A stretch of 64,000 bases of DNA, from positions 4,718,218-4,782,217 of the forward strand of contig CM021319.1 in NCBI GenBank assembly GCA_010645155.1, written 5' to 3'. This stretch comes from Tigriopus japonicus (lineage: Eukaryota > Arthropoda > Copepoda > Harpacticoida > Harpacticidae). This document shows, in pieces, positions 26,800 through 38,086 of this stretch. The number at the start of each line of letters is the position of its first letter. The stretch's first letter is position 1. The notes under the pieces were generated by a model. The model was given only the letters and a program-made list of their open reading frames with translations. It was not told the origin of the DNA and made no database searches. Made by a program: the position numbers and the translations under genes.

Positions 26800-28340
26800 C
26801 TTGGCGCGACGAGTTCTACAAAAACAATCAAATTGACCGGGAGGTCGTTAGATGGACGTTCAATGAGCACGTGTTGGCTAAATCAATTGGACGAGATCTT
26901 TTGGATTGTCACCCACTCAAAAGACCGTCGGTAACTGACCACTCGGTCAATCGCGTCATCGCCCACCCAGCTAATGGCCACATGTTGGACTCTCCAAATG
27001 GATGGCGGGGAAACCCAATCAGACCCAAAGACGAGAATCGAACCCTCTTCAATCTCGAGGCACGCTCAAGAATTACGTTTGGTCCGGTTCGGCTTTCATG
27101 GCCCAATCAGATGTATTGATCGTAGGGTCAGTGAGACACGGACAAAAACACGACCGACAACTTCGATGTCCGACTCTCGATTCACGACGTCACGTGAGAG
27201 CACGTCGAGTCGGACAAAGACTCGTAAGCTATGAATTTGAGGACCATCCGTGGGTCAAAACATCCATCGATTTCAAACTAAAGATATCGATCAATCGATC
27301 TAGAGGCGGGCAGTCAATAGAAATTTGAGCCGTTGTCGTGCGTTTGACACTTGTGGAACCCAACGTGAGCCGGGCGAGGTCGTTGGACGCGACACGCACG
27401 TGGCAAACAATGGAAACCCTCTGAACTAAACGGTTAGTCACTAGTTGAGGGTCGACTGGAAAAACAATTCCAACCGAAAAATAATATATGTAGGTAGCTT
27501 ATCGTTTACCATATCAGATGGGTTGAAATGGGTTGAGCCACTTTTTCGGGCTCAAACGAGTCAAGTTTTGTAAATCTTCACCTGAGAATGGGAAAGACGG
27601 GGTCTGAGCGGAAGGATCGAGGGAATGATTGAAAAAACGAATAAACTTTCCAGGCTGAGATGACGAGAACGAAACTAAAGGTAATAATGCCCACAAAAAA
27701 ATATGACGCATTCAGCGGCGTTAGGTAACACAACAACAACGTGGTTGAAGTGGAGAACCGTATTCAGACTACATTTGTATTGGATCCGGCTTTCTCAATG
27801 ATCCATGGTGGCCGCGTTCCACTTACTCTCAGTTCCACTCCGCGTTCCACGCGCTTAGATGATGATTGATCGACTGGAACGAAGATCAACTGAACTTTCA
27901 GGTGAAACGGAGCCACGCGTTTGGAGGGGGCTGTCCACTGTCCAGTGTCCACAACGACACGTGACCTAGGCTCAGCTAACCAGTCAAACGGGGTGTCCTT
28001 TGACCGCCTTTGTCCAAGGTTCACTTATGAAATAACCCCTGAAGATGCCCCGTTCCAAAATCAGAGTGAGACCAAAAGGGATCTCTAATCTCTAAAATTG
28101 ATTAGCACCCATTCAAACGATCCAATGGCTCTTTAGAGTTGAGTGACAAATGGTTTTTGCCGTTTCAATCTGAGTATTACTTATCGTTCCGGTCACCCTC
28201 TTGTTTGGGACACTCGCTGACCTTGTTGATTGTTTACCTTCAGTTTCTGAGCTTTGTTTGTGCGCTGACTGACTGGAAACGGGAATCTGAGGATTCTTCT
28301 CCGTGTCACACGACCATTTTGATCCGGGATCTTTGGGCTC
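26800..28340. promoter_or_regulatory. Divergent interval CTPS/RAB3GAP1
   Basis: About 1.5 kb separates the divergent start codons. No exon is supported. A B-box-like GGTTCGATTC on the minus strand near 27045 stands alone without an A box. Both promoters and 5' UTRs presumably lie here. Confidence 0.4.
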
Positions 28341-31300
28341 ATGGCTCATCTTGGCCCTCATCTGCGTCATTATGCGCCACCGTCAGGGCCCACCTCCAGC
28401 GAGGATCCTCCTCCTCCTCCTGCCCCACCTGAGCTCATTGAGCCTTTGAGCGATACGTTCGAGATTGAGGATTTCACGGCTTTGTCCGATTGGGAAAAGT
28501 TCGTGGCCGGATTTGAAGACATCTTGCGTGATTGGGGCGTGAGTCACTATAATCCCCGCCCCGATCCCGCCCACCTCGTCCCGGGCGCCCAACGCGCCCA
28601 GTGGGTATGGCGTCAGACTCGACGGGAGATTCGATTGATGGACTGCGGTTTTTGGGTCACGCGTTTCATTCGTAGTCCAGATGTCCAGGCTGACCAATCT
28701 CCGACCGACCCCGCCCTTCCCTCAACCGATTCATCAACCGCGCCTTGGCCCTGGGCGTGTCAAAGTATGATGAACGGCGAAGGTGATTTTCCTTGCTCAG
28801 CCCATCCGGTTCATTACTTTTACGGCTTGGAAGAGTATATCACTTTGAGTCCTCAAGGCTCCGAACAAGTTGATAATCCCACGCGGATCAAGGTTCGTTC
28901 GTCCGTGTTTTTAAGCAAAATATGGAAAGCGATGGGAGAAAAACTGTCTAATTGTTAATCACCGGACTCCATGAGAAATGACGTCATACCTCTCAGGTTT
29001 AAATTACGTTAAGTTAGGTTAGCTTAGGTTTAAGTTGAGTTTGGTTTGGTTTAAATTTGGTTAAATGTGACGTCACTTCACATGGCGTCCGGTGATTACC
29101 GTTTACAAGAAACCACCCGCCACTGATGATGTTGGATTTGATTTCAGATGATTTTGAGCACGTTGAGTGTGGCCGCTCATAACACCGAATGCGCCATTCC
29201 CATGTTTATTCAGAGTAAATGACCAATATCTGGTAATTAGTTCGGGAGTGCAACTCTTTATACCCTTCTTTCCTCTTTTAGTTATGAAACGCCATCAAGC
29301 TCAATTTGCGGGCTTGTGCGTCAATGATCGATTTCGTACCATGTTTGAGATGGCCGTCCTACCCAAAGTGCCCAGCTCGTGTCGCAACTTGTCGGAAATC
29401 TTGTACGTGTTCCAAGAAAAGCTGTCGCAACCCATTCCGATGTCCGTACGAAGCTGTCGTTGTACGCTAAGACGCACTTATCTCTTAGAAGACTGGACGT
29501 CGCATGCTTGGACTCAATCTCCTCCGGATTTTGAGCTCTTTGCCATGTTTGGCGGACAATTGGGCTTTTTAAACGACCTTCGACACTTACCCTTTGGTGC
29601 GGGTCAAGATCCTGTCAAAAGATTGCTCTTAAATACCACTTGGCCCGGTTTGGTCGAGGAAACGGTGTTGGAGAACGATGTTCATAACGATTTGGATCCC
29701 TTGGAAGCGCCCAATTGGTCCGTGTCCGTACAGTTTGAAGAACAGCCCGCGTGCCTTTTAGGTAGGTTTGAAAGTTTCAAGCCAAGTGAATTCCTAAACA
29801 CAATATGTATTTATGAATAGGCCAATATCTGAATCAGTTTGCCAAAGTGTCCGAAAATCATGAATCCATGGTTCGAGTTTTGGGGGATTACTTCAATCAA
29901 TCGGATTATGATGTGGATGAAAGTGTTGACAACGTGCCGAATGCCTTGAAGCGATTAACGGGCCCAACTTACGGATTGAGCGACATCATTAAATCGGGCA
30001 GATCCCGAAGAAATTCGAATCAACCTGGACCTATCAAAGACGAATATTTATTCAAGATTTTGGAGTACCTCTTCCCCGATTCTACTGATAAACCCGAGTT
30101 TCCGTATCCAGAAGATTTTGGGACTCCCTCTCACCCTCATAATGAAAATTTCAACAATTTTCGCGTCCTCCTCTCGACCATCAAATCTTGCCCTGTAGAT
30201 GGATTGTTGTGGAGATTCACAATCGTGGCTGCTCATTGCCTTCACATCCTCGGAGGCATAAAACCTCTGGCTCATCTTATGCACGAGTTCATGCTTGAAA
30301 TTCGTTTCCGATGGGAAAATGGTCGAAAGCTTCCGGGTTTGCCCAACGGACCTCCTGATCACTCATATTGCTTGTTCCATCAGAAACTTCAGATGATCAA
30401 TTATTGCATCGATCGTAAATTAGCACGAGAATCAGGTCCAAATCAGTCCAATGTGAATGATGCAAGTGCAAAAACCGATGAAAATAGTGATGAGGAGTTT
30501 TACGATTGTGATGAGGATGAGGAGATTGAAGTGGATGCATCCAAGACCAACACCTCTGATTTGCCGATTTGGAACCAAAAACCCGAAGGACGGTCCGAGC
30601 GAATGGGGAAAACTAAATTGTTGCACCATAATGACTTCATATACGTTCCAATTTGCCAGGAACCAGCCCCAATGACGGATGACCAACTAGCTGAGCAAGC
30701 AGAGGTGAAAGTTATTTGTTTGAGTTTGTTGATAAAGGTTTGAAGTCGACCCTTCTTTCTTTTAGATTCTTTTGCAATTGGGATCCGATACCGAGGGTTC
30801 GGAATTAAGAGCCAAAATGCAATCTGCCTCGCTTTTGTCGGATATGGAAAGCTTTAAAGCTGCCAATCCCGGATCTGTTCTGGCTGATTTTGTCCGATGG
30901 CATTCACCGCGAGATTGGATTGAAACGGAAGGCGAAGGCGGAGAGAAGGTGAAGATGCGATCCATTTTAAAGGAAGGTTCTTTCTTGGACATGAATTGAT
31001 TTTTGCAATGCTCTTTTTGTAGGGTAAATTAAGTTTGAGAATGACGACACCTGGTAATGCTTGGGCCGAGGCATGGGAGAGTGCCAAGCCCGTTCCAGCA
31101 CGTCGACAAAAGCGTCTCTTTGATGATACAAGAGAGGCAGAGAAGGCCATCAAATTTCTCACCAGTCTAAAGCCAGGTGAAGCCACCCAAACCCTCATGC
31201 CCACATTTCTTCACGCTGCTATTCATCGCTTGTTGCTCGAAACATTGGACAATGTGCCAAACCTCAAGGACATCATAGGTTCCACTATGCCTTTGCTAGC

Positions 31301-31850
31301 TCGACTCGCTCGATTCTCGTGTCGACCCGAAGTTCAACACTACAGCTCGGATGTGCTGCCCGAATTTGACACTCGAGCCAATCTGGTCCGAGATGTCGTT
31401 CAGAGACTCGTCACGGCCGAGATCAAGCTCTCGCAAGCTTTGTCCTTGAGGGCCAAGTTCACTAAAGATGCCAACTTTGTCAAGGAAAAAGCCCAACCCG
31501 ATGACCAAGAGCAGGTGGCCAAGCAAATGGAAGATTTTGTCCGACAACTCTACACGAGTCCTGAGGTGAAAGTGGTCGGAGCCAGTCGGGGGCCAGCCGG
31601 ACAATTGATCCAAAAGATGTTTAAAGAGGCGGAAAAAGCCACCCAGATGATCACTGACGACATGGAGTCGATGACAGACGAGCCTCTCAAGGTGTTTCCC
31701 GCTCCCGTTTCTAGAGAATACATCATCCGCACGGTTGTTCCTCGACCATTTCCCTATTCAGCTAAATCCCCACAGCGTTTGTACGTGTGCATCAAAGACA
31801 AGGAATTCCGTTTGGCAGGGGCCTTCACTTTGGCAAAGGAATATCTGTGA
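28341..31850 (+). CDS. RAB3GAP1: Rab3 GTPase-activating protein catalytic subunit
   Basis: RAB3GAP1 with RAB3GAP2 accelerates GTP hydrolysis by Rab3 and acts as exchange factor for Rab18, in vesicle traffic, ER organisation and autophagy. Six exons (28341-28892, 29148-29214, 29282-29761, 29821-30704, 30766-30948, 31023-31850) give 997 residues against 981 in human. Family blocks: FEIEDFTALSDWEKFV near the N-terminus, LPFGAGQDPVKRL, EAPNWSVSVQF, RFRWENGRKLPGLPNGPPD, HQKLQM, QEPAPMTDDQLAEQAE, MQSASLLSDMESFKAANPG and, in the catalytic region, ARRQKRLFDDTREAEK. The C-terminus ends REYIIRTVVPRPFPYS and FRLAGAF as in other animals. A Pro/Ser-rich N-terminal extension is specific to this species. 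Exon 5 ends at 30948 because only that donor keeps phase with KGKLSLRM. Introns 2-5 are 59-74 bp; intron 1 holds a MITE. Confidence 0.97.
28957..29098. mobile_element. MITE of about 142 bp in RAB3GAP1 intron 1
   Basis: Terminal inverted repeats of about 30 bp (left AATCACCGGACTCCATGAGA from 28957, right ending TGGCGTCCGGTGATT near 29098) match with a few mismatches; each ends at a TGACGTCA palindrome facing inwards. The TA at both outer edges fits a TA target duplication as in Tc1/mariner-type elements. The core contains TTAGGTTAGCTTAGG, resembling the arthropod telomere unit. No coding capacity. Confidence 0.75.
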
Positions 31851-31935
31851 TCAACGCCTCCTCGTCCATGTTCCAATGTTTAAATCTTGTGATCACATTT
31901 ATGGAGATATTTATTTTATTCCCCAAGTATTATTA

Positions 31936-34900
31936 TCAAAGATATTTCGAAATTCGAGGATCTTCTTTGACTGTTTTTTCAGCCTTAGCGAAGAATTCAA
32001 TGGTGTGCTTCTTCTGTCTATTCAATCGGGTTTGAATGACGTTGAGCATAAACTTTTTGGAATTGATATCCTCCGAAGAAAGGACCACCTTGAGGTTCTT
32101 CAAGTCTTTTTTGATCTGTTCAAGCTGAGCTTCGAGCTCGTGCTCTTTTTCCTCGAGGTCCTTTTTCACATTAGCCAAGCATTCTTGTTGAATCTGAAAC
32201 ACATTTATTCAATTAATTAATTGATCAATATGAAATGAGGTTTATGCATTAATTTGGTGTATGAATGGTCTGTTGATTTTTTTTTAATTTGGACGAAGAT
32301 GTAACTTCTGGGCAGGGTTGCGTAGCAAGCTTTGAAAAAGCTCTTGACTCTGAAGTTCGATTGAATTGAAAATTGAATCTCTGGAACAGATGCTAACTCA
32401 CGTCAAGGAAGACTTGTTCTTTTAAATGAATACGAAAACGATGAATTGTGTTCTTAGAATTTGAGTCTACCTTTCAGGGAGGTGGTACCGGATGAAGATA
32501 AAAACGGCCTTGAATCAATATTTTTGGAAACTTGCTCTCATTAAAAAAATAGTTGTCCCGTGCCCTTTTCATAATGGATTTAAGTACAAATTTGTCAGCT
32601 TGAAGAATCCTTTTGAAGAATGATTGCTTTTTGCTCAAAATGAAACTTGTCAAATTTTTATCAGGGCTTGATTTCCCGGCCATCCTATTCGAGATGACTG
32701 ACTTTAAACTACTCTAAAAAGAAGCCCTTTCGTTAGGTTAAAAGTATTTCCAATCTGTCTATTTTGAGATAAGCCTTCTTTGTGTGGCCTTGGAGTGAGG
32801 CCTCAAAAGATTTTTGCCAGAAGCTTTTGAAACTGGTGGACAGAAAGGATTTGTGACAGTCTCTTCAAAAACGGCACATTCGCAATTTCCCCTCGATGGA
32901 AGGAAGTCCCACGTCTACGCACAAATGACACTTTCGTAGGATGCACCACGCACTCAGTGAAAGGCCGGTTTAAAGATACAAGATGCTTTTAACAAAAAAA
33001 ATGAATAATCAATTTGACCTTTCAGCCTTCATGGTTTTGTCAATTTTACAGAAAAACGTTATTAAATGAATCCTTCATTTTTTTGTGAAAAGCCAGCGTG
33101 AGTCTCGATACAACTCAATTTGAATTCATTTTTGAGCTTAAAACCGATCTTAAGCTACGTATGTCTGGAATTTCCGAAGCGTCTCCCTCTCACGTAGATT
33201 CTCCAAATCAAGAACCTCTGAATTTAGTAGACAAAGGGGCTTGCAATAACACTCGCAATTTCCAATTTTCGCCTCAATTGGCTTTTGCAGTTAAAACTTC
33301 TACCCTCTCAAGTCTACGTATTTACTGAAAAGGCATAGCGTGAAAGAACTCTCCTTTTTGTGGTAAAATTACTAGAAAAGTATACAGATCCTATTCATTG
33401 TACGTATGTGGTGAGCCTTAGGGGAGCATAATTTTTGACTCCGATGTTTAATTTAGTATAAAAAAATTAAAATACATATTCAATTTAATTAGTGATGGGC
33501 CGAAAGCGCTTTCGGCCAAAATTTCGGTTTCGGTTCCAGATATGCCTACTGAAACCGAAAGAAGACATGCACTATAAAAGATGGTGTTTGACAACAAAAT
33601 CGTCATTCTTAACGCAGGCCAGTGAAATTCGGTTGTTCTTGTCCTAATTCCCCCCTTTTTGCCAAGCATGGCCACCCAGACCTTCAACACTAGAGCCTTG
33701 TTCAAAGGTCCAGCCTCCTGATAGCGTTCCAAATAAGGACCCAAGAAATCCAACTCGAGATCCACAACACTCTTCTCCTTAAGTTTGGCGATCCGTTCCT
33801 CGTTTTGTCTTCCGCGCTTCACTTGAGCATTCCGCTTCACGTCGAAAACCCAGACATCCAAATCATTGGCAGAATGTTCGCGCATACGTTGCTCCAACAA
33901 GGCTGACATTTCCTTTAAAAAAGAAGCAACGCGTTATCGACGCGGACTTTAGTTTTAAAGATAATTCAAAATGATTGGCCTCACTTTCTCAACTCTGTCT
34001 ACTCTGGTTTTAGCCTTGGCTTGAGCACGAAGTTCCTCTCGAAAAATGACCTTGAGTTCCTTGAGACACGGCTCTTCATCTCGGGGATCAACCATGTACA
34101 CCTTGACATCTTCTCGGGAAAGGTCCTCGTCATTTTCTGACGATTTTGGCTGAAGGAACTCGACACTTTTGCAAAAGATTTGTCCTCCCACGCGATGAAA
34201 TTTGATTTGGATCCGATCATCTTCGATATCATACACCTTCTCCATGATCTGAGACGTGTCTAAAATTCTACCAGGATTGAATTGGACATCGCTTGGATCA
34301 CTTATTCCCTCGGGGTTCGTTGGTGACTCCTTTAAACTGTTAGTTCCTGAATACGTTTCAATGATTTTGGCCACCTCTTTGTAACGCTTGGTGTTATCTG
34401 CCGGCCCAAATTTCTTCTCAGCGATTATGAAAATAGCCTTCATTCTTTGAAGTCCATCCAGTCGGCCGGAATATTGTTCAGTGATCTCAAGATCCTTGAA
34501 AATACGTTGATCCAATCCGTCGGATCGAGATTCGTGGTAGAATTTGGACAGATATTGTGTCGCTTGCCCACCACTTGAATGTTTAAAGAATTGATGCTCT
34601 TTGAGGTGATCGGATCGCCCATGGGCGAATCGCTCAATAACTTGGTGTGTCTGGGTAAAAGTTTCACGCACGACCATTTTGTCCGTTCGGTAACGAAATT
34701 TCTCATAAGTATGAATCAAATGGTCATCGATGAGTTGAGCTTCCGGTTCAAATCGTTGAATGCGTTGAACAAGACCGTCCTTCAATAAATAGGGTGCAAA
34801 GTATTCGACTTTGGTGTCCTTGAAAAAGTCGACCTTCTGTCCCAATCTGTATGTGAGCTCGTAACTAGATTGAGGAATCTCTAAAGGTGCCACCCATTGG

Positions 34901-37090
34901 CGAAGGACCTTGAGTAACCGCTTATCTGCATGACCTTTGCTAATGGGCTCGATATCGGATACGAATTTGATCCAAATCTCATTGGATTCAAGTTCCAGTG
35001 TTAATTTGTCGGTCGAGATTGGCCCTTTTGCATTTCCGATCTTATTCAGCCAATAATTGTTGGCATTCCACACGGAGTCGATGTTCAGAATGCGAGGATC
35101 GCTTAAAGGCCGTCTTTCACCGTCAGTGGCCTCGATGAAGAATCCCCGCTGGCCTTCACTCACTTCTACATATACCCAAGCGTGAAGAAGGCCGAGTTCT
35201 TGAGGCGATTGAGAGATTAGCCCTCCGTTCGCAGATGAAAGACCGTTATTTGATTGGCTTTTTCTCTTTTGACCTTGCCAAAGCTGGTGGTCGAGGCCTT
35301 CAAGGAACTTGGTGTATTTGCTTTCCAAAACAGGAGGATCCAATACTTGATAGTGTCCCTTCTCAAGTGCTGAGCTAGTCTCCTTTTCTCCCTGAAAACA
35401 ACCATTACGTATGAGCACAATTGGATGGACACAATGCTGAAACAGGCCCAAGAGACAAAACAGGTTCATTAACAGTTTACGTGGTGATTAAATGAAAGGG
35501 GATGTGACGGAATGTTATTTATGTCTACAAAAAGGCAACCCTGTGGGGAACAAGCAATCGTGTTCATTTCATTTAAAGAGATTCATGTTTAGATATCTTC
35601 ATGAAAGCATATTCCTGGAAACTAATCCATGGTTGATACAAAATCTCATGTAATCTAAGCAAATGGAACAGCTGATCGAATTGCAATTTTCCAGGAATTT
35701 AGATCCCCACCCTATTAATAAGGTTATATTTGCAGGCTTCTCATAATTACACATGGATATCGATGATTCCCGAAATTCCCAAAGATTATCAATTACTGGT
35801 GAGTTGGTATTTCACTATAATGTGCTATGGACTTACTGGTACATCATTAGCGAAATATTATTCAAATGATAAGTATTTACAGTTTTTCCTTGTTAAACCG
35901 ACAGCAATCTGTAGCAAATATCTGCTCTCGGTCCAATTCGAGGTATGGCCCTTATCAATTATTCAAAATCCGTTATCATCCATTCCTGATCCTTTCTGGT
36001 TCACAAAGGCTTTATCGGGAACTGTTTTAGCTCATTCAACAATCCAAACTTGGGTTGTGACGTGGTATAAACTATAAACTAACCCCTTTAGATATATTGT
36101 TTCAGAAGACCGTTTGGTCTTGACAAAAATACATGGGTTTTAAGAACTAATCATCCATTCCTCTTCAATGTTTGCAGCGTATGTTCAAGCTTTTAGGTCA
36201 GTTGTTGAGAGTATTTGGAAGGTCAGTAGAAGCATAGTGGAAACCTAGGAAGACACAGTAGAAAGAACAGTCTCGAGAACAGTCTCAGTAGATGAGTTGC
36301 GTTTTTACGAACTGAAGAACTGAAAATATACTCAAGCATGATTTTCTATGCCCCTCTGCTTCTACCATACTTCCAAATGCCCTCAACAACTACAACTACA
36401 ACTACGACGTGTAACTTCAAATGTAGATGTGTTGTTGGGTTCAAGAGAAATTTTAGTCTGAACGCACCTCGAGTTCTTTTTCAAAGGCGAAAGCTTCGCC
36501 AGTTCGGTCCTTTTTGGCCGTGGCAGGATCCACTTTACCGCACACCACAAAGGCTTGAAAGCCAAATCCAGTTAAGAGAGAAACCAGACAATGACTCATC
36601 TCTAGGCTGTTTCCAACTTGACAGATCATGGTCAACGTAGGTGAATTGATTTGATTCCGTTCCTCAAGTTTGGGTTCCGGCTCATAGGCGATGAAATCGC
36701 ATATGAATTGTGCGCATTTTCCAATATCAAAGAGATGGGCAAATGGTAGCACTGTTGGCTGAAAGACGGACAGTATCAGTGATTCGAATCAGGACGTAGA
36801 ACGAGTGATTGACGAGAACACACAAACACACACACACACACCTTGATAAATGTCATGATGAGTTTTTCAACTTGGCATTCATTGGAACTCGTGAGGAACT
36901 TGGGCTGGAGATGCGGAAACTGCTGTCGGATTTGGCGTCGAAAATTCTCGGCTGACCACAAATATAACTTTTCCACTTCAGAATTGGACTTGTAACTCTC
37001 GGGTAGGGATTCCAGATTTGGAGCATCGAATTGCTTCTTTAGTTGTAGAACACCCTTCAGAAATGGCAAGTCAGTCGAGTTGGGTTCCAT
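31936..37090 (-). CDS. DRC7: Dynein regulatory complex subunit 7
   Basis: DRC7 (CCDC135) belongs to the nexin-dynein regulatory complex linking axonemal doublets and is needed for sperm flagella in vertebrates and flies. Five minus-strand exons (37090-36842, 36758-36468, 35391-33985, 33912-33682, 32193-31936), all joined in phase 0, give 811 residues. Matches: LPESYKSNSEVEKLYLWSAE with NFRRQ near the start, NECQVEKLI, the transglutaminase-like core (SLEMSHCLVSLLTGFGFQAF), LLHAWVYVEVSEGQRGFFIE, then GLQRMKAIF and a C-terminal coiled coil (DLEEKEHELEAQLEQIKKDL) ending in DPRISKYL. The 1.4 kb third exon carries most of the protein. The first donor lies inside a GT dinucleotide repeat. Intron 4 (about 1.5 kb, 32194-33681) and intron 2 (about 1.1 kb) show no other gene. 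Its stop is 85 bp from that of RAB3GAP1. Confidence 0.93.
36819..36841 (-). repeat. (GT)n microsatellite forming a 5' splice site
   Basis: On the minus strand DRC7 exon 1 ends AAG and the intron starts directly with a run of GT dinucleotides. The donor GT is the first unit of the repeat. Confidence 0.85.
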
Positions 37091-38086
37091 GGTAAACAGG
37101 ACATTGAGAATAGCTTTATTTATCTCACTCGAATCGGTATCGACTCAACTTCGGGAAAAAGGAGGTAAGTTGAGTTGTTTAATCAATTTGAAACTGTGGG
37201 CGTCCAAATGACACGTGCGCGTCAGCAGCCAGCTCGTTGGTTTGGCACAAATTTATTTCATGAAGTACCATTTGTCCGTTGTACATCATTTGAACAGGTC
37301 AACTTTTTTAGGAATTTTCGCAGAAAGAGAAATGAAAAGGATCCGAGAGCGCATCGGATGGAGGCATTTGGCTAGTTTGTCCTGTGAACAAGGTTTTTCC
37401 TCGCCTCAGTCAAATTCTTGATCCCGGGAACAAAAGTTCAAATTGATTCAACACTACGACTCGAAAATGTCGTCAGCAAAACAAATGATGACGACCTGAA
37501 ATGACATAAAATTGTCCAGGAATATGTACAGTAAAATCCGTTTGATAAGGTGGACGTGGGAATGCAAAATAACGAGGATTGTTTGAATTCTACAAGTAGC
37601 ACAGTCAACTCTGGCTACCAACCTACATTTACAAACCTTCTGCACATAGTAGATATGATGAATAGTAAATAGAATAAGAATAAGTAGATCGATTAATGCT
37701 GCTGCCGACGGACAAAATTTTTTACACCAGCATTGACTCTTGATCTTAGTGTTCGTCAAGGGTTCCAATTCTAACTTGCTTCACAGGCAACTTTATTACG
37801 GCAGATTTTTGTATTGATAAAGCATTTTTATGTCGAACTAGAACGATTTTCATCAATCTATTTTTTTATTTCAGTGAAGCTAATTGTAAATATTACAATA
37901 CATCTGACAAATATCTACACGGTAAAGAAAATCCTCCAATCCCATTTCTCAACTGCAGTGCCGGGGCTTCCTCGGTTAGGGTTAAGCGTGGTCTCGTGGA
38001 ACAAAATTGCAACAGGCCCCATCAGGCTGGTTTCCAGCTTTGCTACGTACTACGTACTTGGTAGGTATCATGGCCGTGAAATGAGC
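37091..38086. other. Intergenic DRC7 5' / orphan gene 3'
   Basis: One kilobase with no supported exon. It should hold the DRC7 promoter and the 3' UTR of the downstream minus-strand orphan gene. AT-rich, with a TTTATT (minus-strand AATAAA) near 37865. Confidence 0.5.
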
